Position numbers and translations under genes: made by a program | Notes under the pieces: generated by a model | What the model saw: only the letters and a program-made list of their open reading frames with translations | Database searches by the model: none | Told to the model about the DNA's origin: nothing | Shown: piece after piece, positions 24,079 through 35,133 of the stretch | Position numbering within the stretch: the stretch's first letter is position 1 | Layout of the letters: every line of letters starts with the position of its first letter | From: Aldrovandia affinis | Lineage: Eukaryota > Chordata > Actinopteri > Notacanthiformes > Halosauridae | Assembly: GCA_029706075.1 (NCBI GenBank) | Contig: JAINUG010000305.1 | Location: 186,001 to 250,000 of the forward strand | Direction of reading: 5' to 3' | Length of the DNA: 64,000 nt

Positions 24079-27000
24079 ACAGCCGTATCTTGCCTTTCCT
24101 CTATTCCTCCACAGATGCCATCGGACAAGGGTCCCGTTCTTGCAGAGCGTCCCATTGCAGAGCCTCCCATTGTGAGAACTTGTAACTTTCCTGATGCGCC
24201 AAGGCAATATCCAGGCTAGGGGCAGGGCACAGGTCCAAAATGTTAGATTAATCGCCTTGTGCCAGGCGAAATTAAATTTGGTCCCGGGAACAGACCGGTG
24301 TTTATGAGAGAGGGCGCTGTGGGTGGGACTCATTTCGAGCACTAATTGTCGTCTCGTTTAAAGCCCCATTAAACCCAGGTGTGATGGGAGTTTCATCAGC
24401 GCTCTCGTTGACAGACGAGGTCACCGCAGGAGCCAAGCCAGATTAATTCAGCGCGCTCGCCACGGAGTGAGCCGTGTCACGCTGTCGTCAGGCCAAGGTC
24501 AGAAACGACACTTCTTGTATACGGTCAAAGATGGGTTACGAGATTCCAATCAAACAGAAAGAAAAAGTGTCAACAAGGCTCCTTCGTGGCATGCTACAAG
24601 TGCTTGAGCTGATAGTTAGATCGGAACATTAATGAATGAGTAAATTCATAAATTTATTAGATAATTAAAATATGTGATATACAGCCATGCATCAAAGCAA
24701 TATCGGTGCATACAAAATATCAGGATACTTTTTTCCATTGTGGTTGTCATTTCATCTCATGGAGGCTTGATCCTTCAAGCAGACGATTTGTGATTGTTGA
24801 TTGCGGATATTATTGTATCTATTGAAACAATGTTTCTTTAAGAGTTTATAAAATCGTGGTCCTTATAAGTGGTGTTATCTCTGGCTGGTGTTATTTCCCC
24901 CACTGGGAAAAAATAATAAAATCTGTGAGCTTAACATTTTTCTAATCTAATATCTTTGAGAGCATACACAAGAGATTACTTACTTCCCCTTTATGTCAAA
25001 TTAAATTAGAGTTTATTGAACAATCTTTTCCAACGCATTACGTATTGGTATAATACAAAGGCACCTGTTGCACACCTGGGTTGGACCTCTGCTATAGAAG
25101 GAACATGGATTTAACAACACAGGATCAATATTTTCATTCCACTGCCCCAGACTCCACTCTGTATTATGGAGATGGAGACTTGCCAAACCTTGGCCCAGGT
25201 CTGTACTGGTTGTGTGCAGAGGTTGTTGTGAGGGCAGCTTTGGCTTTTTGAAGTCAATGAAGTTTCAAATGTAATTGGCTGGAAATTAAACAAATACAAT
25301 CATGCATTCATTAGGCTGCATAATACGGATTTGGTTCTGATCTACTACATCTCAAAAGATGCTTTTTATACCGTTTTAACATTCTCTCCCTCCTGGTCTC
25401 CTAGGAGATTTGGGGGCTGGAAAAACAGGGATTTTGAGGATTAATTCGAGACACTGAGGTAATGAGCAATAATCTGTATCTCTGTATTCTTTATCCCTCA
25501 CACAAGGTTTGGAAACATGCCAGTGCCGTGCATTTGGCTCTCTGAGCTGATTCAGGGTCTCCATGGTTCTGGCGCTCAGAGCTGATCCTGGGTCTCCGAG
25601 GACACTGGACCAGGCCACGAACCTCATATGGCTTTGGGGTGGGCTTTAAGCATTTCCAAGAGGGCTAAGCCTCTGACCCGTGGCGAAAAGCACAGGATCC
25701 CCAGTGCACTTCCTGTTGAGCATTACGAACAGTAAAGTGCAGGTTTGGATGTTTTCACTTCCTAGGGTGCACGGAAGTTTGCAAGGGAGGGTCACTCACT
25801 TCCCTACGGGTTTGTGGGAATCAAAGTGAACACGTAGACAGGATCATGCTTCCAGAACACTGAACTTCAAACCTAAGTCATATAATCAGGTCAGTTTGGT
25901 GGGTTGAATGTGGATGTGTTAGTCACATGATTTTATCGAGTGCTTTCTGCATCCCCAGAACTAATATTTGATTGGAAAAAGTGAAGAATTTGTTTTGCCT
26001 CCTGATTTAGCCTTCATTGAAAGGAAACCCCTTTTTCAAACACATGTAGACATAAAGTATTATTTGTATATAATAGTATATCTGGTATATCTTACATTTT
26101 TATGTCATCCAAATATAGGAATTGGGAGAGCTTAGAAACAGATGGTAGTTGTTAGATATCAGGCTTCAGAATTTTCAACTCTGATTCAGCTTTCACATGA
26201 TAGTATTATTTTGTATGATTTATCTATTTAATATTCAAAATGTTAAGACAAATTAATTAAGAGTTCAAATAGTTGTACAGCTATAGTATCAAGCATAACA
26301 GAGAGAATTTCATGTTAATTATTTTAAACAATAAATAGTTATTAACATACAGGTGATCCTTTTTATGTTCTATTTTATGCCCATAATTTAAACTTCTAAA
26401 AACTTTTTTTGAAATGACAAAGATATAAAAATTATATGACATTAATAAAAAACAGAAATATAACTCAATGGTCTTCGCCGTTGATAGCATCCAGTGCAAT
26501 CAGGTGTTAGGTGTGAGTGCATGAATGATGACGTGCCTACACCCCAAATACAGAGCAGAGTGCAGGATTTCCTCACCCCGTGCTGATTAGCCAAATTGGA
26601 TAAATAATAGGAATGACACCATGCATGATTAAGTAAATAGATGATCTCCATTTCCTGAGACACAGACAGGCATTGCTACCCCTTTGAATAGTCTTAAGAC
26701 AATGCTGACTCAGTTTTCCTCCAAACTGTCCCAAATTGTCTCCTTTCCTGAGGTAGCTCCTCCCTGAGAGCCCAGAATGTCACATCTCCGAACATCTGCC
26801 AACCACAGCCGTTGTCACGCCAATCCTCCTGGGGGTGGGCTGTCCTCGACCGCTACGTTTTCGGCGAGCCGTTCACACGGTGAACACTCGTCAGGGTGAC
26901 AGCTCGGCATGGACTAACCCCCCGCACATTCGACCCGAAAACCCAAACATATGCGCCCCAGATGTAAGCGTGAGAACTGATGTGATTGGAACCGTGCGCT

Positions 27001-27637
27001 CGCGAGACCCCCCCCTCGCCACCGAGTCCCCCATATGTGATGCAGTCTTGACACAGCTAGCGAATAATGTCTGCTTGTTGCCCTGGTTGTGAGGCGCTGC
27101 CAAAATCACCATACTGTATCATCAGAGGAAGACTGGGCCAAGAGAAATTAGCATGCATGCAGAGAAAAAAAATAATGTTTCGAATGATCTCTATACTGGA
27201 AAAGAAATCTATTTCATAAAGAGTCCACATGAAGATCTGCAGGCATGGTGGTGGTAATTGCCCGGGCAGGTGGTCCTGTCATAAATGTTGATCACAAAGG
27301 TGAGCTGTCAATGTACTGATTGTGTTTATGTCAGTGGATGCACTTTAGCATAATTCCAAAACGGAAAGTGCTGCAGCCAACATTGAAGATTGCTGAGGAA
27401 GCTCCCACACCCTTTTGGTTGAGTGAAGGCATTGACTTCCCGCACCTGTCAGCTCTTAGCAATACAGCAATCACAAAATGCCAGTGTGGAAGGATCTCCC
27501 AATGTCAGCAGGTTACATATTAGGGCATCGCCGAATGATTGTCTGTATTTAACAAGGCGAAAAAACAACTCACGCATGCTGTTCTGAAGCTGCTTGTCTT
27601 GGGCTCAAGTTCACCCCTTGCCTTGCCAAAACCACAC
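24079..27637. other. Unannotated sequence
   Basis: No exon or mobile element is recognised. Patches at about 24300-24490 and 26810-27110 are relatively CpG-rich and unique. 26030-26500 is strongly AT-rich. Frames at 25376-25627 and 26835-27112 overlap on opposite strands or lack domains. Confidence 0.45.
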
Positions 27638-27772
27638 TGTACATACAATCCATTTTTACAGCTGAAACAATTCATGCTTAACTACATCGCTCAAGGACAC
27701 GACACCACTGCTCCACCTGGGAATCAAACCTTACAAACCCAGTTCCCTAAACCCATTTTACTACAATGCCAT
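27638..27772 (-). mobile_element. tRNA-derived SINE (family B), partial copy
   Basis: It aligns to the complete copy at 47063-47297: shared plus-strand motifs are ACATACAATCCAT, CAGCTG, TTGCTCAAGG-like TCGCTCAAGGACAC, and CCACCTGGGAATCAAACC (reversed B-box). The end matches CCCTAAACCCATTTTACTAC (reversed A-box side). The L2-type tail seen in the other copy is missing here. It lies about 100 bp before the LINE insertion. Confidence 0.75.
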
Positions 27773-27874
27773 CATAGAAAGGAACTATAGGGAGAGTGAG
27801 CAGTTGTAGTGCCTGTGGTCCTGTGGTCAGAGTTAATGGATTGGAAGGGATTGTGGTGGTGAGGAGTGGCAGCT
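27773..27874. other. Short unannotated spacer before the LINE
   Basis: About 100 bp of host flank between the SINE fragment and the LINE target-site duplication. Nothing is recognised in it. Confidence 0.5.
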
Positions 27875-27889
27875 AAGAATCGACACTTC
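27875..27889. repeat. LINE target-site duplication, left copy
   Basis: AAGAATCGACACTTC here is repeated exactly at 33593-33607, directly after the LINE poly(A). The right copy may borrow its first two A from the tail, leaving a 13-bp core. A perfect match of this length at the expected place fixes the 5' end of the insertion near 27890. Confidence 0.9.
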
Positions 27890-29188
27890 GACACAAGGAC
27901 GCTCAAGCTTTCCTGGACAATCTCGGATAAAGTGAGATATTGGACATAGGCCATGCAAAGGACAGTGGCGGTCTGCCTGACATTTGTATTGATGAACACT
28001 TTTGAAAATCGCGCTGAATGGACGTGATCGCAACAAGGAATACAAAATCCAACAGTTACCTTTTTTCTTTTTTTTTTTTCTTTTTTCTCGTTGTCAGTTT
28101 CATGTACTGCAATTCTGACGAAATGGGCAGTGCACTCATTGAAAGGATCTCCAACGATCGACGTAGCTGATCATCGATGGATAAATGGGCCAGACGAAGA
28201 AACCCACACCTTATTTACTGCAAGATAAGTAGCCCATCTAACTTTGTCTACTTGGTGCGAGCATCTATGAACTTATGTACAAGCAGGATACACTGTCAAT
28301 TACTAATACATTATGAATATGGTAGAAGCATTCTCCTTTTTGTGTTTTTCTTTTGACCTGTATTTCTACCGTTAAGTGACACATTAGCTAAAAGTGACAC
28401 ATTAGTTAAAAGAGAACAATGAATTAAGTTTTATTCAGATTCAGGTTATTATTACTATTAGAGAGAATTGCCACATTATTTCCCTTTAGTATGTAACTCT
28501 CTAGCCTGTAGCCAGTTAATTATAAAATATATTTAGGTGTGATGCAGGAGGATTGGTAGGCAACTAAACCTCCTCTCCTCTCCCCTCCTTACACTTCTCT
28601 AGCCAATGCTAGGTGTAGTGAAAGGCTCCACCCTTGTCTGTGCTTCATGTTGTGGGTGGGTGTATGTGTCTGGGTTCCATGGTGTAGAAGAGTGTAGGTG
28701 TGTGTGTTCATGTTGTGGGTGTGTATGCTTCATGTTGTGGTTTGTATGTGTGTGTGCGTGGGGGGTTGTAGGTACGGGTGGTTTTAAATATATGTCTTTA
28801 TGTGATATTTGTGGGGTTTGTGTGAGGGCAGGGGGGCGGGACAGGACTTCTTGTATATTATTAAACAGTAGCACGTTATGTATGTACCTTGTGGTATTGC
28901 TGCTTATGTAAAGTTTTTTTACATTCATTATTTAACTTTTGTTTTTTTCTTTGTTAAAACTATAATTGTTAATTCTGTTAGTTTATTATTCTTTAAAAAT
29001 AGTTATTTAATTTCCTCTGTTGGAAATGTATCCCTACTAACATTTATAGGAATTATAATTTATTTTGGAGCACTGAATTATATACTAATTATAAATCAAA
29101 GAGAATCAAAAAGTAACATTTATATTGTAGAATGCTTGATATTATTTAAAATGGCTTATTGGTTAAAACTGTGGGGAATCGGCTGTAG
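27890..29188. other. LINE leader without sense ORF1; possible 5' inversion
   Basis: This belongs to the insertion because it lies inside the target-site duplication. No ORF1 is readable on the plus strand. A T-rich tract lies at 28061-28086, an 18-bp unit is tandemly repeated at 28374-28409 (AAGTGACACATTAGCTAA), a polypyrimidine stretch at 28569-28590 and a GT-rich stretch at 28640-28770. On the minus strand the frame 28045-27833 reads CPLHGLCPISHFIRDCPGK, which loosely recalls a retroelement CCHC knuckle (H-x4-C, then CP) and follows a lysine-rich A tract. That orientation would fit a 5' inversion by twin priming, but the cysteine spacing is not canonical. Confidence 0.45.
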
Positions 29189-32100
29189 ATGGATGAATTA
29201 AGTATAGCTAGCTATAACTGCAATGGATTAGCAGATAAAAAGAAAAGACAAGAGATTTTTACATGGCTTAAAGATAAAGAATATCATATTTTTGTTTGCA
29301 AGAAACTCACTCATTATTGATAGATGAACTTAATTGGCAAAAAGAATGGGGAGGTATAATCAGGTTCTCTCATGGACTAAAGAATTCAAAAGGAGTTATG
29401 GTACTTTTTAAAAATAATTTAGATTTCAAAATATTATCATCTTCTGTAGATCCTCTTGGGAGATGGGTTATTCTAAATATGATTATTGAGAGTAAAGAAA
29501 TATGTCTAATCAACCTTTATGCTCCAAATAAAGATGACCAACTTTTTTTTGAGGTAATCAGCAAGAGTATACAAGGGCTTACAAATGACCGTATAATTAT
29601 GGTCGGAGATTATAATACAGTTTTGGACACTCTACTTGATCGTAAAGGGAATCAATCTTCAAATTATCATCCAAATGCATGTAAGGAAATCTTAAATATT
29701 ATGCATACCCTTGACCTTGTGGATGTATGGAGACTTAAATATCCAAATTTAGCTAGATATACATGGCGGAGGGCAAATCAAGCAAGCCGAATTGATTATT
29801 TTTTGATTTCTTTTTCTCTTGCTCCAAAAGTGAATAAGGTGATAATTGGAGATCGATTGAGATCGGATCACCAACTCATTGCGTTACATATAGCCATTAC
29901 TGATTCACCTAGGGGCAAAGGATACTGGAAATTTAACCAAACCTTATTAAAAGATGATATATTTTTAGTTAAAACAAAAGAGTTTATTAAAGATTTTTTC
30001 CATCATAATATAGGATCAGCAAACCCACTGATCGTTTGGGATGCATTTAAATGCGCTTTTAGAGGACATGCAATCCAATGCTCATCACGAAAGTATAAGC
30101 AATTTATGTCTAAGGAAAAAAATTGATGAGAGAAATTGAAATATTAACGCAAAAAAATTGATAACTCTACTAATATATATGTTAATATGTTGGATGACCT
30201 GGATGGAAAGCAGAAAGAATTGGAAAGACTATATCAAGAAAAATCTTATAGTATATATAATAAAAATAAAGCCACGTGGATTAAGGAGGGTGAGAAATGC
30301 ACTAAGTTTTTTTTAAATCTTCAATATAGAAACTCCACAAAAAAAAATATTATGAAATTGACTACAAATAATGGGGCAACACTTACTTCATCTACAGAAA
30401 TTTTAGGAGAAGAAGCTAACTATTTTAAAAAATATTTTCATTTCAATCTACACCTGTCTCACCTGATGAAAATATTTTTAAACCCTTTTTTCCAAATAAT
30501 CAAGTTATGCTTTCTGCGACACATAAAATCCTATGTGAAGGGGCTATTACAGAAGAAGAGCTCCACTCTGCAATTAATTCCTTCCAACCTAGTAAAACTC
30601 CAGGACTTGACGGGATCCCGACTGAAGTTTATCAGACATTTTATCAATTAATTAAAGAACCACTACTTGAGTGTTTTAATTATGCATATGCAATAGGAGA
30701 ATTATCAGATACACAAAGAGTAGGTATAATTTCTTTGCTTTTAAAACACGATGCAAACGGTCAATATAAAGATCCAGTTTATATAAAAAATTGGAGGCCG
30801 CTTACACTCCAATGCTGTGATGCAAAAATATTGGCTAAATGTATAGCTCAACGTATAAAGAAGGTTTTAGCCAATATTATTCATAATGACCAATCTGGAT
30901 TTCTACAGGGTAGGTATATAGGTGATAACATTAGACAATTATTAGAAATTATTGAATATCATGAAACTTTAAATAAACCAGGGCTGATATTTATTGCAGA
31001 CTTTGAAAAAGCCTTTGACAAGGTTAGACTTGAATATATTATTACATGTCTAGAGTTTTTTAATTTTGGTGACTCATTGATAAAATGGGTTAAGATTATG
31101 TATAATAAATCAACATGTAAGATTTTAAATAATGGTAATTTTTCAGAAAGTATTTCATTGTTAAGAGGGGTTAAACAAGGCTGCCCATTATCACCATATC
31201 TATTTATCTTGGCAATTGAAATATTGGCAATTAAAATAAGATCTAATATAAATATAAAGGGTCTAGAAGTAAATGGCATAAACGTTAAAATATCTATGTA
31301 TGCAGATGATACAAATTTCCCATTAAGTCCACACCTCTCGTCCTTACAAGCTTTAACAAGTGACTTAGATTCCTTCTCTAAATTGTCAGGTTTAAAACCT
31401 AATTACGACAAGTGTACCTTATTGAGGATAGGATCACTGAAAGGTACAACATTTACTCTTCCCTGTAGACTCCCAATTAAATGGACGGATGGGCCAGTTG
31501 ATGTACTTGGTATCCATATCCCAAAAAATATGAGTGAACTTACAACTTTAAATTTTATGAATAGACTTAATAAGGTAGATAAAATACTTCAACCTTGGCA
31601 GGGACAAAATCTGACAATATATGGTAAAATCACTCTGATAAACTCGTTAATTGTGTCCCAATTTACTTACTTACTCATGTCCTTACCATCTCCGGGGGAA
31701 GCTCTTTTTAAAGCATATGAGCAGAAAATATTTAAATTTATATGGAACGGCAAGCCAGATAAGGTTAAACGACAATTTGTATATAATGAGTATGAACAAG
31801 GAGGATTGAAACTTTTGAATTTAAGGGCATTGAATCTTTCATTGAAGGCTTCCTTGGTGCAGAAATTTTATTTTAATCCAGATTGGTTCTCTAGTAGATT
31901 ACTTAAGAATGTACACCCAATATATAATGCATTATTCCCATTTATGCAACTGCAAACTAAATACTATACTTTAATAGAAAAGGATATATTTTACAACTTG
32001 TCTCCCTTTTTGAAAGAAGCTATTGAAAGCTGGTTACAATTTCAGTATCACCCACCAGATCAATCTGAACAATTTTTACAGCAAATGTTATGGTTTAATT

Positions 32101-32994
32101 CAAATATTTTGATTGATGGAATACCTATATTTTGGGAGAAATTGTTTAAAAATAAGGTCATTTTCGTTAATGATCTTATGGACCTGGAGGAAAAATTATG
32201 TCCCATGAACAATTTTTTAAAATGTATGGATGTATCTGTTCATTACAAATGTTTAATCAACTTATTGCAGCTCTCCCACAAAAATGGAAAAGAGCCATTA
32301 ATAAAGATGTACATCAAGAATTAGTTTGTCGACCACATATGAAAAACGTTATATGGTTGAAGAATAATAAAATAAACAAAAGCATTTATGACTACTTTTT
32401 GTGGAAAAATTCATGGACAGCTCATCCATACAAGACTATGGACAAATGGGAACATTTATTAGATGTCCCTATACCATGGTGTAAGGTTTTTGGTTTAACA
32501 TATAAAATCACAATTAATACATCTTTTAGATATTTTCAATTCAAGCTATTATATAATTTTTGCCTACTAAAAAGATGCTCAATATATGGAGTATGGAACA
32601 ATCCCCTATGTGCAGATTCTGTCAGGAGGAGGTTGAATCAGCATCACATTTATTTTGGTACTGCCCACACGTTGCCTTGTTTTGGATACAACTACAACAA
32701 TGGTTTACTTGCTATAGTGACCATTTCTGCATAGATCTTCCTACTATTTTGTTAGGTAATTTGAAACAAAATTGCCAAGAGATCGATAATTACATTATTC
32801 TCTTAGGTAAGATATTTATTTTTAGAACTGACAAACTAGAAGAATTACGCCTTGTTAGATTCAAAGCTTTGGTTAAGCATAATTACATCTTAGAAGATCA
32901 TATGTATAATGCCACAGAGGATTATACAAAGTTTAAGGAGAAATGGCAGGGAATTTCCATGGTGGAAGGTTGGGATAAGATAACAGATATGTAG
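29189..32994 (+). pseudogene. LINE ORF2: endonuclease-reverse transcriptase, six frameshifts
   Basis: ORF2 nicks the target and copies element RNA there. It starts at the ATG at 29189 (MDELSIASYNCNGLADKKK) and ends at TAG 32992-32994. Endonuclease motifs in the frame from 29296 are QETH, LYAPN (residues 74-78), GDYN (104-107), TWRR (156-159), RIDYFLIS and SDHQ (190-193). Reverse transcriptase motifs in the frame from 30507 are PGLDGIP, FADFEKAF-like IADFEKAFD (Asp165), GVKQGCPLSPYLF and YADD (265-268), so the catalytic aspartates are present. The frame from 32560 has CRFC-x8-H-x4-C near its start. The reading frame shifts near 29288, 30115, 30155, 30431, 32190 and 32560, each at or beside an A or T run, and the segments between contain no stop. 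The shadow minus-strand frame at 30959-31279 is not a gene. Confidence 0.9.
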
Positions 32995-33553
32995 ATCACT
33001 CTAAAATAAAAAGCAAGATAACATTGTTTCTACAGTGCTCCTTAATAATGAATTTATTACAACTTTAGTTTAAAGTATTATTATTATTTTAGCTATTATT
33101 AGTATTGTGTTATATAGACATTATACTGTGTACTGTCTCGTTCTGCCCTGGTATGTTGTGTCTTGTTGGGTGTTGTCTTATTGTTTTGTGTCTTGGCGGG
33201 TGGTGTCATTTTCGGTCTTGGTTGTCTTGTCTTGTGTCTGAGTGTGTGTGTATGGGTGGGAGTATGAGTGGGGGGTAGGCATGTGGTGTTGTGGCACGCA
33301 CGCATGTATGGGTGCATTCGCGTGCATGTTTGTGTGTCTGATGGGTGGGGGGGGCGGCATGGGAGGGTTTAAATTATTTTCTATTATTGTTTGAATTTTT
33401 TTTTTTTTTTGGTATGGGATGGACAGGTAAAAGGGGGGGGATGGAAAGTGCATACTTGTTAATATATTGACTCATTTTGTTAACATATTGACTCATTTTG
33501 TTAATATCCCATTGTACAGATGTGTCATAATTTTGTGATTTGTGCACTATTTA

Positions 33554-33555
<2 letters not shown>
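32995..33555 (+). other. LINE 3' UTR with polyadenylation signal
   Basis: GT-rich noncoding tail of the LINE. It contains a 21-bp tandem unit (GTTAATATATTGACTCATTTT) at 33458-33499 and an AATAAA signal at 33553-33558 that runs straight into the A tract. Minus-strand frames at 33099-33453 are low-complexity products of the GT-rich stretch. Confidence 0.8.

Positions 33556-33594
<39 letters not shown>
33556..33594 (+). repeat. LINE poly(A) tract
   Basis: Thirty-nine consecutive A residues; the last two overlap the first two bases of the right target-site duplication. The tract has no interruptions, which is typical of a young retroposed copy. Confidence 0.92.
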
Positions 33595-33596
<2 letters not shown>

Positions 33597-33607
33597 ATCG
33601 ACACTTC
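33593..33607. repeat. LINE target-site duplication, right copy
   Basis: Exact repeat of 27875-27889 placed directly after the poly(A). The match stops at 33608 (C here, G on the left side). Confidence 0.9.
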
Positions 33608-35031
33608 CAGATGAAAACTTGAGAATGCACGCCCCATAATAGGATAAATATGGGTTACTGTGTGCGTATTTACATGTGGTCTGAGGGAGGGCTGGCTGGG
33701 TTGGACATCTGGACAATGTATTTTCACATTTCTTTCACTGAGAAAGCTTCAGTGTTCTTTTTTGATCACTTGAGGTTGCAATTCTTTAAAGGAGAACCAG
33801 TACCTGTATTTCAGGGTTATTAAAACCAGCTCTGTCTCAGAGAAGCGCTGTTTCTGTAGAGCCGTGGTGTGTGAAAGAACCCCTCGGAGAATTGTTTTTT
33901 CATCTTTTTTTCTGTCTGATAAATCTAAAAACAAGTGATACAGATCTTCAAAACAAAAATCAATACCGTCTTCGCAGATCATTTCTTTATTAACCCATAA
34001 AAATGTCTTCTGTAGATTTGTTTTCTTAAAAAAAAAAAAATACTGCTTCCTTTTGCAACAAGCAGCGTACTAGTTTGTGGAGACTTTATAGCTACACTGT
34101 TTGGAGAAGAGATTTAAGAGGTTCAATCGGCAGGAGATCCTGGTGTAGCTAGCATCAGAAAGGACTGTCTGGCTCTGTGAAAGGCTCAGATAGTACACTC
34201 CCCTAGCATTTGTTAATGAGGACAGGCTTACTCTCACTGCCGAGGGGGTAAAGCATGTTCTGACAAAGCCCCTATGGTCTGGTATACAGGGAGAGAAGCA
34301 GGAATGCAATATACGTCTGTCTAATATTTATCCGTTGGCACAGAGATTTAGCAAGGGTATACAGTCATTTGTGTGTGTGTATGTGGGTGTGTGTGTGTAT
34401 GTGTGTGCCATAAGACTACCCTGCATCTATAGAGGGAGAATTCATTTTCTGCTCTTTTTTGCGCCCATTGAATCCCTGCGGTCCACTTGTTTAAGACAGT
34501 GGATTGAGCATTTCGAATATGGAGAGTGACGTGTAGTGCCCAGAAAGTTGAATAATTTTCTGCCCTGATGAGTCTGGAAGTGAATGTGGATCTGCAATCA
34601 ATTCTAGTTCTAGTCTGCTCGGGCTTCTCAACTCGGATGAGCTCCAGCCCAGGTGGCAACCGCTGTCATTAGTGTGCCATGCCCAAACCCTTTGACACCT
34701 TACCAATCACTTCACTTCATGAATCACAGAATTATTCAAACTTCCGCTCCCTTGTGGGGGACTTGATTCTCAGCTTCATCAGCCTTTAAATACAACTGAC
34801 AGTAACGGGAATGTACTGTCCGCCGTATAGGAGGGATCTCATCACAATGCCTCATTAAATCTGAGTATGCCTCCCTGCTTCTGTGCTTCTGCCGTCCGCC
34901 CGTGATTAGCAAGCAACATATTCTGCCAAGTCAACTTCACGTCAAACTTTGTCACGAGTATATGTCTGTCAGTTACTGTGTTTACATGCAGCCTAATAAT
35001 CCATTATTAGTTAGAATGAGCACTCAATTGG
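33608..35031. other. Unannotated sequence; GT microsatellite
   Basis: No exon is recognised. (GT)n with interruptions lies at 34371-34407 and gives spurious frames on both strands. An A run lies near 34028-34040. Confidence 0.5.
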
Positions 35032-35133
35032 AATAAAATACCATCATAATGTACTGGGGAATGAGAATAAAATACCACCATAATGTACTGGGAAATGAGA
35101 ATAAAATACCATCATAATGTACTGGGGAATGAG
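35032..35133. repeat. Tandem repeat, 3 x 34 bp
   Basis: Three adjacent units of 34 bp at 35032-35065, 35066-35099 and 35100-35133, each starting AATAAAATACCA and ending GGGGAATGAG or GGGAAATGAG. Units 1 and 3 are identical; unit 2 differs by T to C and by G to A. There are no spacers, so this is a minisatellite and not a CRISPR array. Confidence 0.92.

Larger units (their letters stand above)
27890..33592 (+). mobile_element. L1/Tx1-type LINE insertion, 5.7 kb
   Basis: A non-LTR retrotransposon bounded by a 15-bp target-site duplication and ending in AATAAA plus a pure A tract. It has a 1.3-kb leader (27890-29188), ORF2 at 29189-32994 and a 0.56-kb GT-rich 3' UTR. ORF2 domain order (apurinic endonuclease, reverse transcriptase, C-terminal CCHC finger) and length of about 1,268 codons fit the L1 superfamily including Tx1-like elements. 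A sense-strand ORF1 is not visible, so the copy is 5'-truncated or rearranged. The long exact duplication and unbroken A tail indicate a relatively recent insertion. Its AT-rich coding strand differs clearly from the flanks. Confidence 0.92.

Noticed and set aside
23794..24342. 182-aa minus-strand open frame
   Set aside because: It runs antisense through a SINE copy with target-site duplications and into its flank; the reading is shared in part by the other SINE copies.
28599..28928. His/Thr/Pro-rich frames on both strands
   Set aside because: Produced by the GT-rich part of the LINE leader.
30959..31279. 106-aa minus-strand open frame
   Set aside because: Antisense shadow of the LINE reverse transcriptase domain.
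35032..35133. CRISPR array
   Set aside because: Units are directly adjacent without spacers, and the genome is eukaryotic.
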